Assembly: GCF_013178945.1 (NCBI RefSeq)
Contig: NZ_JABFDM010000005.1
Coordinates: 62,001-126,000, forward strand
DNA length: 64,000 bases
Origin: Bradyrhizobium aeschynomenes
GTDB taxonomy: Bacteria > Pseudomonadota > Alphaproteobacteria > Rhizobiales > Xanthobacteraceae
Direction of reading: 5' to 3'
Shown one piece after another: positions 25,191 to 35,087 of the stretch. The notes beneath the pieces were generated by a model, which made no database searches, was not told the DNA's origin, and saw only the letters and a list, made by a program, of their open reading frames with translations. Positions within the stretch are counted from its first letter, which is position 1. Every line of letters begins with the position of its first letter. A program made the position numbers and the translations under genes.

Positions 25191-25553
25191 ATGTCCGAGC
25201 TCTCTGGGGCGCATGCCATGGCCGAGGAAACGGCCGAGCTATCCGAACGTGTTGCGCTTTCCAACAAGCACGCGCTTGAGCTGCTCGTTGGCTCCCAGCA
25301 GATTATCTTGGAGGAGATCCTCTTCGCCAGCAATGAGGCGCTGGATCGTGCGCGAACGGAAACGCATTTGCTGGCCGAGTTCGTCTCGAAGCTGGCCGGT
25401 GTGCATTCCGTCAAGGGAATTCAGACGATGGTCCAGGAATGTGGCCGTCACCAGATCGACTTTGTCAGGCGGGACTGCGATCGGCTGTTCAAGCACGGGC
25501 AGCGCCTGATTGATGCCAGCGTGAATCTCATGGGGCAACGGTGGCGAAACTGA
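25191..25553 (+). CDS. Phasin-family protein
   Basis: Helical coat protein of polyhydroxyalkanoate granules. 120 residues, with long amphipathic helices (LSERVALSNKHALELLVGSQ, HSVKGIQTMVQECGRHQIDF). The family call rests on helix pattern, size and its overlap of 13 bases with the PHA synthase gene. The ATG has a very strong site (GGGGAGG) five bases upstream. It is probably the first gene of a phasin-synthase transcript controlled by the box at 25118. Confidence 0.75.
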   Translation: MSELSGAHAMAEETAELSERVALSNKHALELLVGSQQIILEEILFASNEALDRARTETHLLAEFVSKLAGVHSVKGIQTMVQECGRHQIDFVRRDCDRLFKHGQRLIDASVNLMGQRWRN

Positions 25554-27434
25554 ACAAGGTGGGTGCGCCGCGTGCCGATCGGCGGAAGCGCAACGGAACG
25601 ACCGACAAAGCCCCGACCGACATTGTTGTCGGTGAAGAGATTGTATCGCCGGCACCAGCAGACGTTCTCGTCGCATCCGGCGGAAAGCCGGTCTCCCTGG
25701 GGGCCGACGCGAACTCCAAGGAGTTTCGGCGCGAGGATCATGAGCTGGACAAGGCGTTCAGCGCTGTGCTGGCTCGCCTGACGGGTGGGATTTCGCCGGC
25801 TGCTCTGTCGATGGCCTATCTGGACTGGGCGTGTCATCTGGCGGCTGCACCCCAGCGTCAGATCGAGATCGCCCACGGCGCTTGGCATGCTGCAAGACGG
25901 CTCGCAGAGCGCTCCCTGCATTTTGCCGACCCCAATCGTGGTCCGTGGGACCTGATCAAACCGCAGGCTAACGATCATCGCTTCTCCAAGCCTCAATGGA
26001 CCACTCAGCCGTTCAATCTGTTTGCCCAGGCGTTCCTGCTGGGGGAAGATTGGTGGCACAAGGCTACGACCGGCGTTCGTGGAGTGGACCCTGCCAACGA
26101 GGCCATCGTCGACTTCTCTCTGCGTCAACTGCTCGATGTGTTCGCGCCGTCGAACTTTGCGGCGACCAATCCGGAGGTCGTGGAGAAGACGTTTCAAAGC
26201 GGCGGTGAGAACCTCGTTTTCGGATGGCAGAACTGGCTCGCCGACCTCATGCAGGTCTTGCAACCCGGGAGGGCATCGGACAGCACCGAGTTCGTCGTCG
26301 GAAAATCGGTCGCGACTGCGCCGGGCAAGATCGTGCTGCGCAATCGGTTGATGGAGCTGATTCAATACGCTCCGACGACCGACAAAGTCCGGCCCGAACC
26401 GATCCTGGTCGTGCCGGCCTGGATCATGAAATACTACATCCTGGATCTGTCGCAGCATAATTCGCTGGTCAGGTATCTCACCGACCATGGCTTCACCGTG
26501 TTCATGATCTCGTGGCGCAATCCGGGAGCCGAGGATCGCGATATTGCTTTCGACGATTACCGATCGCTCGGCGTCATGGCGGCCTTGGACACGATCGGGC
26601 AGATCGTTCCCAACACGCGGGTTCATGCCGCGGGCTATTGCCTGGGGGGGACGCTGCTCTCGATCACCGCTGCGGCCATGGCGCGAGACGGTGACGATCG
26701 TCTCAGGACGGTCACGCTGTTCGCTGCCCAGACCGATTTCACGGAAGCGGGAGAGCTTACGCTCTTCATCAACGAGAGCCAGATTGCCTTCCTTGAAGAC
26801 ATGATGTGGGAGCGCGGCTATCTCGACACGACACAGATGGCTGGCGCGTTCCAGCTGCTGCGATCGAACGATCTGATCTGGTCGCGGGTCTCGCGCGATT
26901 ATTTGCTCGGCGAGCGTGCCCATCCGAGCGATCTGATGGAACGCCGACGCGACAAGGCTGCCATATCGGATGCATTCCGAGTATCTGCGTAAGCTGTTCC
27001 TCAACAACGATCTGGCCGAAGGCCGCTATGAGGTCGAGGGACGGCCGGTCTCCCTGTCCGACATTCACACGCCGATGTTCGTGGTCGGGACCATGCGCGA
27101 TCACGTCGCGCCGTGGAAGTCGACATACAAGGTGCACTACGAAGTCGACGCCGACGTCACCTTCGTGCTGGCGAGCGGTGGTCACAATGCCGGCATCGTT
27201 GCGCCGCCCGACGAGCCCGGACATTCGCATCAGGTGCGCACCAAGGCTGCCGACGCGCCATACCTCGGACCCGACGAATGGCAGGGCACCTCCCCGCGGA
27301 TCGAGGGATCATGGTGGCCGACATGGATCACCTGGCTCGAGCAGCAGTCAGGGACGCTTGGCCCGCCGCCACGGCTTGGAACGGATCACTCCGCCGATCT
27401 CGGGATCGCTCCGGGTGGCTACGTCCATACGTGA
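25541..27434 (+). pseudogene. phaC: Poly(3-hydroxyalkanoate) synthase, frameshifted
   Basis: Polymerises 3-hydroxyacyl-CoA into storage polyester on granules. The first frame (25541-26992) carries the N-terminal region and the lipase-like box GYCLGG with nucleophile Cys near 367. The second (to 27434) carries the catalytic Asp (TMRDHVAPW) and His (SGGHNAGIV). The break is at ATGG near 26936: the text DLM changes to non-family residues, while one frame over it continues WNADATRLPYRMHSEYLRKL as in intact synthases. A loss of about five bases between two TGG copies explains it. The first product lacks two of three catalytic residues, so the gene should be inactive unless this is an assembly error. 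GTG start overlaps the phasin gene. Confidence 0.85.
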
Positions 27435-27476
27435 CGGGTACTGCCGGAGTGCCGCGGAAGGCCGCTTCGATCGAGT

Positions 27477-29021
27477 TCATGTCTTGATCCCCAGCAGTGA
27501 CAGGCTGCGCTCCAATGTCGCGTCTGGCGCTCCCGACGCATCCACATGCAGCCAATCCATCGCGCCGAGGTCATAACGCTCCTGCTCTTCGGCAACGACG
27601 ATGGTCGCGTCGGACGCATCGTGGACTCTTCGCTGAATCCGTTCCTGCCGGATGCGCAGGTCGGCAACGAGGAAGAGCCCGGCAAATGGCAGTTTCAGCC
27701 GTTTCGCCATTGCGTGGATCTCCTCGCGTTCATTCGGACGGGCAAATACGGCATCGACGATGACGGTGAACCCCTGAGTCAACACGAGATGGGCTTGCTT
27801 CAGCAGCTCTTGATAAACTCTCGCGCTCGCTTCTGGTGTGTAGGCTTCTGGAGGCAGCCGATCGATTGGCCCGACGCCAAACAGCTTCTTACGCAGCACG
27901 TCGCTGCGCAGAACGACCGCTCCGGGCCGCGGAACACAAAATGGAGCCAGCGCTCGCGCCAACGCAGATTTTCCACTTCCCGACAGGCCGCCAACGGCGA
28001 TCATCATGGGAGCAGGCTGCTGAATCAACTCACGCGCCAGCTCGAAGTAGCTTTGGGCCACATCGAATGTCGGCGAAGCAGCCGGGCTCGTTTGGCCGGC
28101 ACTCTCTCGGTCGAGCTTCGCAAGAAAGACTTGGGCGCGGATCGCTGCTCGGATCGCCATGAACAGCGGCAAGGCAGCCAAGCCATCGGGCCGCCCGGCC
28201 GTTGCGACGGTCAGATAGTGGTTCAGGAGATGATTGGCTGCATTCCTCTGCTCGAAGTGCATCAAATCCATCACCGGAAATGCAAGATCATAGAGGATGT
28301 CGATCGTTGCAATCCGGTCATCGAACTCAATGGCATCAAACAGCACCGGCTTGTCGTCGATCATGACGATGTTGGCGAGATGAAGATCGCCGTGACAGCG
28401 TCGGACATAACCGCGTTCCGCGCGTTCTGCGAGGAGCGGACGGAGGCGTGAGAAGGCCGAGCCGCAAAGCGTGCTGAGTTCGTCAACCTCGGCTGTGACA
28501 AATCGATTGCTGCTTCGAAAGGCCGCAACGAATGCGTCGATCCAATGCGGGATCGATGCCGGCCATGCACTGGAGAAGACCTGAGCTGCAACGTTGTGTG
28601 AGGCGGAGATTGTCTCAGCCAGAAGCTCAGCGAGATCCGTATTCAAGGGACGTTGGGCGGCTAGGTGATCGAGCGTCCGGCTGTCATCGAAGCGACGCAT
28701 CTCGACGGCATACTCTATGGGAGTGCCAGATCCATCGATATCGAGCGACCCGTCCGCCGCTTTGGTGATGGCGACAACCCTCAGGTAGATGTTCGGAGCA
28801 AATGGACGATTGATCTCCAGTTCCTTCGTGCATGCTGCCTGTCGTCGCGCAAGCGTCGAATAGTCGAGGAAAGGGAGCCGGATGGATCGCTTGATTTTTA
28901 GCGCGTGCTCGCCGAACAAGAAGATGGAAGCGGCGTGCGTGTCGATCCGGCGAATGTCTGGATGACGATGAGGGTCGCCCAAGAATGCCAATACGAGAGC
29001 CTGATCGGATGATGACGCCAT
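27477..29021 (-). CDS. Aminoglycoside-phosphotransferase-like / ATP-binding kinase fusion
   Basis: 514 residues with two parts. The N-terminal half has the APH kinase fold with Brenner-type motif RRCHGDLHLANIVMIDDKP and metal-binding FDAIEFDD. The C-terminal half (from about 340) is a P-loop kinase with GGLSGSGKSALARAL and a later IVDAVFARPNERE. The substrate is unknown; the name reflects fold, and antibiotic resistance is not implied. ATG 29021 has AAGGA upstream. It starts 25 bases after the alcohol dehydrogenase stop, so the two are co-transcribed. This pair recurs in low-oxygen clusters of related bacteria. Confidence 0.88.
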   Translation of the reverse strand: MASSSDQALVLAFLGDPHRHPDIRRIDTHAASIFLFGEHALKIKRSIRLPFLDYSTLARRQAACTKELEINRPFAPNIYLRVVAITKAADGSLDIDGSGTPIEYAVEMRRFDDSRTLDHLAAQRPLNTDLAELLAETISASHNVAAQVFSSAWPASIPHWIDAFVAAFRSSNRFVTAEVDELSTLCGSAFSRLRPLLAERAERGYVRRCHGDLHLANIVMIDDKPVLFDAIEFDDRIATIDILYDLAFPVMDLMHFEQRNAANHLLNHYLTVATAGRPDGLAALPLFMAIRAAIRAQVFLAKLDRESAGQTSPAASPTFDVAQSYFELARELIQQPAPMMIAVGGLSGSGKSALARALAPFCVPRPGAVVLRSDVLRKKLFGVGPIDRLPPEAYTPEASARVYQELLKQAHLVLTQGFTVIVDAVFARPNEREEIHAMAKRLKLPFAGLFLVADLRIRQERIQRRVHDASDATIVVAEEQERYDLGAMDWLHVDASGAPDATLERSLSLLGIKT

Positions 29022-29046
29022 GGGTCCTTGCTGCCATATTCGGTGT

Positions 29047-30036
29047 TCAAGCGCCGGGGACAAGAACGGCTGCGCCGGTCATCTCGCCTCGTCTCAAGCG
29101 GGCAAGAACGGCGTTTGCGTCGGATAGCGGATACGGCGTCGTGTGGGTACGGATCTGAGCCTCTCGCGCAACGCGCAGAAAATCGTGGCCATCCTGTCGC
29201 GTCAGATTGGCCACCGACATGATCTGGCGTTCGCCCCAGAGAAGCGAATAAGGGAAGCTTGGAACGTCGCTCATGTGGATTCCACCGCAGACGACACGGC
29301 CGCCCTTTCGGACAACACGCAGTGCAGCCGGAATAAGCTCACCGGCAGGGGCGTAGATGATCGCCGCGTCCAGGGCGACATCGGGATGCTGATCCGATGC
29401 ACCGGCCCAGCTCGCGCCAAGTTGAAGTGCGAGATCTTGCGCAGCTCGGTCATCTTCGCGCGTAAAGGCGTAGATCTGGCGACCTTGCCACCGAGCAACT
29501 TGTGCGACGATGTGACCGGCCGCTCCGAACCCGTAGATGCCGAGCCGCTCCGCGTCACCGACCATGACCAGCGACCGCCAACCGATCAGACCTGCGCACA
29601 GTAGAGGCGCAGCAGCAATGTCGTCGCCCAGGCCGTCGAGCGGGAATGCATAGTCGGCGTCTACGACCGCGTGGGTGGCATAGCCGCCATTGCGAGTGTA
29701 GCCGGTAAAGGCTGGCGTGTCGCAGAGGTTTTCCGCTCCCCTGATGCAGAACCCGCAATGCCCGCATGTATGTCCGAGCCAGGCAATGCCAACCCGGGCC
29801 CCGAGCTGATGGGCTACGACATCGCCACCGATCCGGTCGACATAACCGACGATCTCGTGGCCGGGAATGATCGGATAAGGAATGTCTGGAAGTTCCCCAT
29901 CGTAGAGATGCAGATCGGTGCGACACACCCCGCATGCACTTACCCGGATGCGAATTTCACCCGGTCCCGGCTCGGGATCGGCGAGTGTCTCGAGCTGGAG
30001 AGGCGCTCTTGCCTTGTGCAACACCATCGCTTGCAT
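29047..30036 (-). CDS. Zinc-dependent alcohol dehydrogenase
   Basis: NAD-linked oxidoreductase for alcohol/aldehyde interconversion, MDR superfamily; cytosolic. 329 residues. Catalytic zinc ligands are in CGVCRTDLHLYDGE and GHEIVG. The structural zinc lobe CGHCGFCIRGAENLC is complete with four cysteines. The cofactor site is IYGFGAAGHIVAQVA. ATG 30036 follows AGGAGG. A FixK/FNR-type box lies about 60 bases upstream in the region shared with the divergent acyl-CoA synthetase gene, pointing to induction at low oxygen, perhaps for reoxidising NADH. Confidence 0.92.
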   Translation of the reverse strand: MQAMVLHKARAPLQLETLADPEPGPGEIRIRVSACGVCRTDLHLYDGELPDIPYPIIPGHEIVGYVDRIGGDVVAHQLGARVGIAWLGHTCGHCGFCIRGAENLCDTPAFTGYTRNGGYATHAVVDADYAFPLDGLGDDIAAAPLLCAGLIGWRSLVMVGDAERLGIYGFGAAGHIVAQVARWQGRQIYAFTREDDRAAQDLALQLGASWAGASDQHPDVALDAAIIYAPAGELIPAALRVVRKGGRVVCGGIHMSDVPSFPYSLLWGERQIMSVANLTRQDGHDFLRVAREAQIRTHTTPYPLSDANAVLARLRRGEMTGAAVLVPGA

Positions 30037-30093
30037 CGAGAGCCTCCTGGGGCGCGCTGCGCTCAGGGCATAGGTCATCCTGGGCTGCGTCCA

Positions 30094-30107
30094 TTGATGT
30101 CGGTCAA
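30094..30107. promoter_or_regulatory. FixK/FNR-type box between divergent genes
   Basis: TTGATGTCGGTCAA fits TTGA-N6-TCAA exactly. It lies 57 bases from the alcohol dehydrogenase start; the start of the divergent synthetase-GNAT gene is about 180 bases away. Confidence 0.55.
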
Positions 30108-30290
30108 GGTGCTCAACGCGCTCAACAGCCTATCAGATGCGGCGGGGCGAGGAGAGGGCTGGTTTCCACAAGCCGAGCCGCTACATTTCCGGCGCTGGAT
30201 GATATGTCACGCTAGACCCGCAGCGGATTGAAACTAAGATGCCCGCCCGAGGAACAGCGCGCCCTGCGCACGCGAGATCTGGATATCGAA

Positions 30291-32984
30291 ATGTCGACCT
30301 ATCGATTGCGGAACCTGCTGTTGCCTCGCTCCATCGCCCTGGTTGGCGGCAGTCCGCGACCGAATTCGGTCGGACGCGCCATTCTCGAAAATGTCATCAA
30401 GGCGCGGTTCGAGGGCAAGCTCGGTCTGGTCAATTCACGTTATGCGGCGATATCCAGCATCCCGGCAGTGGGCAACCTCAGTGAGCTGCCGTTCGTGCCG
30501 GAACTGGTGGTGATCACGACACCACCTGCTACGATTCCTGATCTGATTGATCGCGCAGGCGCAATCGGCAGCGCCGGCGCGCTGATCATCACGTCGGGCC
30601 TCGGACACGGAGCGGGATCGCTGGCCGATCGAGCCGAGCAGGCTGCGCAAAAGTACGGCATGCGCCTGATCGGGCCGAATTGTCTGGGCATCATGATGCC
30701 CACGATCAAGCTCAATGCCAGCTTTTCCGCTCATATGCCGGTTGCGGGCAGTCTGGCGCTCATTTCCCAGTCGGGCGCGATCGCGGCGGGAATGGTCGAT
30801 TGGGCCGCGCAGCGCGGCGTCGGATTTTCTGGCATCGTCTCGATCGGCGATCAATTGGACGTCGATCTCGCAGACCTCCTGGATCATTTTGCGCTGGACG
30901 GCGGCACTCGCGCTATCCTGCTCTACATCGAAGCGGTCAAGGACGCGCGAAAGTTCATGTCGGCGGCACGGGCGGCGGCCAGGGTCAAGCCGGTGGTGGT
31001 CGTCAAGTCGGGGCGTGGTGCCGTCGGTGCAAAGGCCGCGGCGACGCACACGGGTGCGCTGGCGGGAGCGGATGCGGTCTATGATGCTGCCTTCCGCCGT
31101 GCTGGCGTCCTGCGGGTCTCTGATCTGCGTGAGCTGTTCGACTGCGCCGAGACGCTGGGACGGGTGGAATCGCCGACGGGCAAGAGGCTCGCAATTCTCA
31201 CGAATGGTGGGGGCATCGGTGTGCTTGCGGTGGATCGGCTGGTTGAACTCGGAGGCGTCGCGGCAACGCTCTCGCCGGCCGTGCACGACAAGCTCGACGC
31301 GGTTCTACCGCCAACCTGGTCGGGATCAAATCCGGTCGACATCGTCGGTGATGCGGACGCCGCCCGCTATACGCAAGCGCTTGAAACGCTGCTCGCCGAC
31401 CAGGCCAACGATGCAATTCTGGTCATGAACGTTCAGACCGCAATTGCATCTGCAAGCGACATCGCGACCGCTGTCACGCATTTCATCGGTGCGTATCGAA
31501 AGCAGCATCGTCGCTGGGCCAAGCCGGTGCTGGCGGCATGGGTCGGTGCGGAGCAGCAGGTCATCGAGACGTTGAGCGGCGCTGGCATTCCGAACTATCC
31601 GACGGAGGATGACGCTGTTCGAGGCTTCATGCATCTCGTCCGCCATCGGGAAGTGGTCGAGTCGCTCGCGGCGGTCCCGCCGGCCATGCCGAGCTCCTTT
31701 GCGCCTGACGTGGAGATCGCTCGCAAGATCGTCGGGACAGCGCTGGCGGACGGACGAACCTGGCTCGATCCGGTGGAAATCAGCCGTCTGCTGGAAGCTT
31801 ACGATATCGCAATGGTGCCGACGTTTGCGGCGGCCTCGGTCGACGAGGCGGTCGGCTATGCAGATCAGTTGTTCGCGCAAGGCGCAACGGTCGTCCTCAA
31901 GATCCTGTCGAGGGACATCGTTCATAAATCCGACGTCGGTGGCGTTGTTCTCAATCTGACCACGGCGGAAGCCGTGCGTAACGCCGCGAACGAGATCACG
32001 GCGCGCGCCAAGACCGTTCGCCCCGATGCACGGATTTCTGGAGTGATCGTGCAAGCCATGGTCGTCCGTGCCAAGGCCCGCGAGCTGATCATGGGCGTCG
32101 CTGACGATCCGACGTTCGGTACCGTGATCGTGTTTGGCCGGGGCGGCACCGCGGTCGAGATCATCAACGACAAGGCGCTCGGTCTCCCGCCACTCGATCT
32201 CCATCTTGCACGTAACCTTATTGAACGGACGCGTGTCTCGCGACTGCTGCGAGCCTATCGCGATGTCCCGGCGGTCAAGGCAGACGCCGTCGCAATGGTC
32301 CTTGTCAAGCTTGCGCAGCTCGCAGCGGACGTTCCCGAAATTCGCGAGCTCGACATCAACCCATTGCTCGCGGACGAAAGCGGCGTCTTGGCGGTCGATG
32401 CGCGCGTTGCTGTCGGCAGGGTTCCGCCGAAATTCAAGGGATCGGGCCCTTCGAATTTTGCCGTCCGTCCCTATCCGAGCCAGTGGGAACGGCATCTTCA
32501 GGTCAAGGATGGCTGGCGCATCTTCGCGCGACCGATCCGGCCCGAGGATGAGCCGGTCATTCATGAATTCCTCAAGCATGTCACGGCCGAGGACCTTCGC
32601 CTGCGCTTCTTCGCGCCGATGAAGGAGTTCTCGCATGAGTTCATCGCGCGTTTGACCCAGCTGGACTATGCGCGTGCAATGGCGTTCGTCGCCCTGGACG
32701 AATCGACCAACGAGCTGGTCGGAGTCGTGAGAATCCACTCTGATTCGGTCTATGAGAGCGGAGAGTACGCGATCCTGTTGCGGTCGGATCTCAAAGGACG
32801 TGGCCTCGGCTGGGCGTTGATGCAGTTGATCATCGAGTATGCGAAGGCGGAGGGCCTTAAGATGATCTCTGGGGACGTCCTGCAGGAGAATATCGTCATG
32901 CTGGAAATGTGTAGGAATCTCGGTTTCGAGGTCAAAACCGATCCGACCGAGCGCGACCTCTGCAACGTCAAGCTAACACTTTAG
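30291..32984 (+). CDS. ADP-forming acyl-CoA synthetase-like protein fused to GNAT acetyltransferase (Pat-like)
   Basis: 897 residues. N-terminal CoA-binding Rossmann domain (IALVGGSPRPNSVGRAI), ligase domains with THTGALAGADAVYDAAF, then an ATP-grasp region from about 490 (VVLKILSRDIVHKSDVGGV). A C-terminal GNAT domain lies near 740-890 (YAILLRSDLKGRGLGWALM, NIVMLEMCRNLGFEV). Protein lysine acetyltransferases of the Pat type, which switch off acetyl-CoA synthetase, have this order. The HTG segment that carries the phospho-histidine of active ADP-forming synthetases is retained, so ligase activity cannot be excluded. ATG 30291 is used because the family begins YRLRNLLLPRSIALVG. Confidence 0.85.
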   Translation: MSTYRLRNLLLPRSIALVGGSPRPNSVGRAILENVIKARFEGKLGLVNSRYAAISSIPAVGNLSELPFVPELVVITTPPATIPDLIDRAGAIGSAGALIITSGLGHGAGSLADRAEQAAQKYGMRLIGPNCLGIMMPTIKLNASFSAHMPVAGSLALISQSGAIAAGMVDWAAQRGVGFSGIVSIGDQLDVDLADLLDHFALDGGTRAILLYIEAVKDARKFMSAARAAARVKPVVVVKSGRGAVGAKAAATHTGALAGADAVYDAAFRRAGVLRVSDLRELFDCAETLGRVESPTGKRLAILTNGGGIGVLAVDRLVELGGVAATLSPAVHDKLDAVLPPTWSGSNPVDIVGDADAARYTQALETLLADQANDAILVMNVQTAIASASDIATAVTHFIGAYRKQHRRWAKPVLAAWVGAEQQVIETLSGAGIPNYPTEDDAVRGFMHLVRHREVVESLAAVPPAMPSSFAPDVEIARKIVGTALADGRTWLDPVEISRLLEAYDIAMVPTFAAASVDEAVGYADQLFAQGATVVLKILSRDIVHKSDVGGVVLNLTTAEAVRNAANEITARAKTVRPDARISGVIVQAMVVRAKARELIMGVADDPTFGTVIVFGRGGTAVEIINDKALGLPPLDLHLARNLIERTRVSRLLRAYRDVPAVKADAVAMVLVKLAQLAADVPEIRELDINPLLADESGVLAVDARVAVGRVPPKFKGSGPSNFAVRPYPSQWERHLQVKDGWRIFARPIRPEDEPVIHEFLKHVTAEDLRLRFFAPMKEFSHEFIARLTQLDYARAMAFVALDESTNELVGVVRIHSDSVYESGEYAILLRSDLKGRGLGWALMQLIIEYAKAEGLKMISGDVLQENIVMLEMCRNLGFEVKTDPTERDLCNVKLTL

Positions 32985-33010
32985 ATCGCCTTACTCGGCG
33001 GAAAGTCCAG

Positions 33011-33514
33011 TCAAGTCGCACGGGCATCACTGGTCGATGAACTCGCGGTGTCGCCTTCCGTTGGTCCGTGGGAGCGCAGAGTCTTGATGATGAACGTCAT
33101 GAAGGGGACAATGAGGAGTGGAATGAGCCTGTTCAGAGGATGATTGATGACGCTCGAGATCTGCGATTGCAACGATCGTGCCTCGAGCTGGAGTGCATCC
33201 ATGGACGAGGAATGGATTTCGCTGGCGAGTTCGAGTTCGCGGCCCGACGGTGCACGGGCCGCAACCGCCAGCAGAATTGCTGCGATGACAAAATTGCATG
33301 CCCCGAGTGATGCGGCTGCTACTACCGCTGATGTTATCTGCACCAGCGCCAAGTAGGCTGACAGTTCGAGCATCAGAAGACCGAAGACGGCAATCAACGC
33401 GGCGAAGGCCCGCAGGCCCAGCCCGACGAGAAGGTGCCTAAGCCTGATGTCGGCGATGACCCTGTCAGTCCGCCAGAGAAGACGTAAATGTTTAGCGATG
33501 TTCTCGGTATCCAC
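33011..33514 (-). CDS. Membrane protein with cytoplasmic helical linker
   Basis: 167 residues from GTG, which directly abuts the TAA of the upstream gene (TAAGTG), so the two are translationally coupled. Two central membrane helices (AFAALIAVFGLLMLELSAYL and AASLGACNFVIAAILLAVAA), a charged helical segment, and a third C-terminal helix (LIPLLIVPFMTFIIKTL). It resembles the phage-holin-superfamily-III-like membrane proteins that accompany DUF883-type partners, but I do not assign a function. It probably belongs to the same transcript as its 89-aa neighbour. Confidence 0.65.
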   Translation of the reverse strand: MDTENIAKHLRLLWRTDRVIADIRLRHLLVGLGLRAFAALIAVFGLLMLELSAYLALVQITSAVVAAASLGACNFVIAAILLAVAARAPSGRELELASEIHSSSMDALQLEARSLQSQISSVINHPLNRLIPLLIVPFMTFIIKTLRSHGPTEGDTASSSTSDARAT

Positions 33515-33784
33515 TTAAGATCTCCGCAATAGGAGGCCGACGGTCATGCCGATCGCAAACGCTGCAGCGGTGGCGATGATCGGACGAGCCCGAATCCGCC
33601 GTTCGACCTCGACGTCGGCCTCATTGAGGGCGGCACTCAGAACGTCGATGGCTGCCGCGACCGGCTCAGAACTCGTTTGAGCGTTGGAGTCGGCGTGACG
33701 TGCGCCAGCGTCACGCAAAAGTTGCCGGAGCTCTTGCCCTAGGACGTCCAGCTCGTTCCTGATGATCACGGGGTCGATGGCCAT
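33515..33784 (-). CDS. DUF883/ElaB-like small membrane-anchored protein
   Basis: 89 residues: acidic amphipathic helix (VIIRNELDVLGQELRQLLRD), a second helix, and a C-terminal membrane anchor (PIIATAAAFAIGMTVGLLLR) ending in RRS. ElaB/YqjD-type proteins have this layout and tie ribosomes to the membrane in stationary phase. ATG 33784 with AGGACA five bases upstream. The nearest FixK/FNR-type box is 50 bases upstream, so it is probably part of the same low-oxygen set. Confidence 0.7.
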   Translation of the reverse strand: MAIDPVIIRNELDVLGQELRQLLRDAGARHADSNAQTSSEPVAAAIDVLSAALNEADVEVERRIRARPIIATAAAFAIGMTVGLLLRRS

Positions 33785-33833
33785 GCTTTGTCCTGTTCTC
33801 AAATTCATTGTAGAACCGACCGCAAGTTGAGGC

Positions 33834-33847
33834 TTGATTTCGCTCAA
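33834..33847. promoter_or_regulatory. FixK/FNR-type box
   Basis: TTGATTTCGCTCAA fits TTGA-N6-TCAA. It is the box nearer the minus-strand small membrane genes. Confidence 0.6.
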
Positions 33848-33865
33848 CGATTTGAGCCGACGGCA

Positions 33866-33879
33866 TTGATGCATGTCAA
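33866..33879. promoter_or_regulatory. FixK/FNR-type box
   Basis: TTGATGCATGTCAA fits TTGA-N6-TCAA. It is the box nearer the MlaE-type operon, 32 bases from its partner, the same spacing as in the CBS/phasin promoter region. Confidence 0.6.
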
Positions 33880-33918
33880 GCGGGGCAGATCGCCGGGATT
33901 TTAGGAACAGGTCGTGCT

Positions 33919-35085
33919 GTGGGCACGCCGAGCGAGGGAGACATTGAATTGCGTGCTCATCCAGGATTGACCGCCGATGCAACGGACGAGGTGTTGGAGC
34001 TCCGTCCCAGCGGATCCTGGGTGTCGCTCAACGTGACCGAGCTCGAAAGCTTGGCCAACTCGGCCATTGCCAAGGTCGGGGCTTCGAAGTCTGTGAAGCT
34101 CGACCTCGGCGCAATCAGCGAGATCGACACAGTTGGCGCCTGGTTACTCGAGCGGCTCAGTCGCCGGGCTGCCGCTGGCGGTCGTCCGGTGCAGATGACT
34201 GGGGTCGCAGCAAATTACCTCGGCCTGGTCGAGGAAGTGCGGCTAGTCAATCGGCACGAAGTCGAGCCGGCGCCGAAGAAGAACCCCGTCCTGGCTAGGC
34301 TTACGGATCTCGGCCGATCGAGCCTTGGCGCAGCCCAGGACGTCGTCGTGTTCCTGGAGATGCTTGCTGCGCTTTCTTTCGCATTGTTACGAACGCTGCG
34401 CCGGCCGAGGTCCTTGCGGGTGACATCACTCGTCTATCAAATGTACCGGATTGGATGGCAGGCCATTCCAATCGTGATGTTGATTACGTTCTTGATCGGC
34501 GCGATCATCGCTCAACAGGGGATTTTTCACTTTCGACGCTTTGGCGCTGAATCCTATGTCGTCGACATGGTGGGCATTCTTGTCCTGCGCGAGCTGGGTG
34601 TCTTGATCGTTGCAATCATGGTGGCTGGCCGCTCGGGAAGTGCCTACACGGCAGAGATCGGGTCGATGAAGATGCGCGAGGAGATCGACGCGCTGGTCAC
34701 GATGGGACTTGATCCCGTCGAGGTTCTGATCCTGCCGCGGATCGTTGCGCTGATCCTGACGTTGCCCATCTTGGCATTCATCGGATCGATGGCTGCGCTC
34801 TACGGCGGAGGACTGGTTGCCCAGCTTTACGGTGGCATGGGGCCGGCAATCTTCATCGCGCGACTGCACGAGGCGATCTCGGTCACGCATTTCGAGGTCG
34901 GGATGTTGAAGGCGCCGTTCATGGCATTGGTGATCGGAATCGTCGCCTGCAGCGAAGGCCTTCGCGTGAAAGGCAGTGCCGAATCGTTGGGACAGCAGAC
35001 GACGACCTCTGTCGTGAAGTCCATTTTTCTGGTGATCGTGCTCGATGGCCTGTTCGCCGTGTTCTTTGCATCCATTGGAATGTAG
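33919..35085 (+). CDS. mlaE: MlaE-type lipid ABC transporter permease with N-terminal STAS domain
   Basis: Inner-membrane permease of an Mla-like (MCE) phospholipid transport system. 388 residues from GTG with AGGAACAGG upstream. Residues 25-115 form a STAS-like domain (SGSWVSLNVTELESLANSAI, VKLDLGAISEIDTVGAWLLE), comparable to MlaB but fused here. The rest is the MlaE permease with five or so helices and the signature MVAGRSGSAYTAEIGSMKMREEIDAL. It is the first gene of mlaE-mlaF-mlaD, spaced by two bases each. Two FixK/FNR-type boxes upstream place it in the low-oxygen set. Confidence 0.88.
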   Translation: MGTPSEGDIELRAHPGLTADATDEVLELRPSGSWVSLNVTELESLANSAIAKVGASKSVKLDLGAISEIDTVGAWLLERLSRRAAAGGRPVQMTGVAANYLGLVEEVRLVNRHEVEPAPKKNPVLARLTDLGRSSLGAAQDVVVFLEMLAALSFALLRTLRRPRSLRVTSLVYQMYRIGWQAIPIVMLITFLIGAIIAQQGIFHFRRFGAESYVVDMVGILVLRELGVLIVAIMVAGRSGSAYTAEIGSMKMREEIDALVTMGLDPVEVLILPRIVALILTLPILAFIGSMAALYGGGLVAQLYGGMGPAIFIARLHEAISVTHFEVGMLKAPFMALVIGIVACSEGLRVKGSAESLGQQTTTSVVKSIFLVIVLDGLFAVFFASIGM

Positions 35086-35087
35086 CA

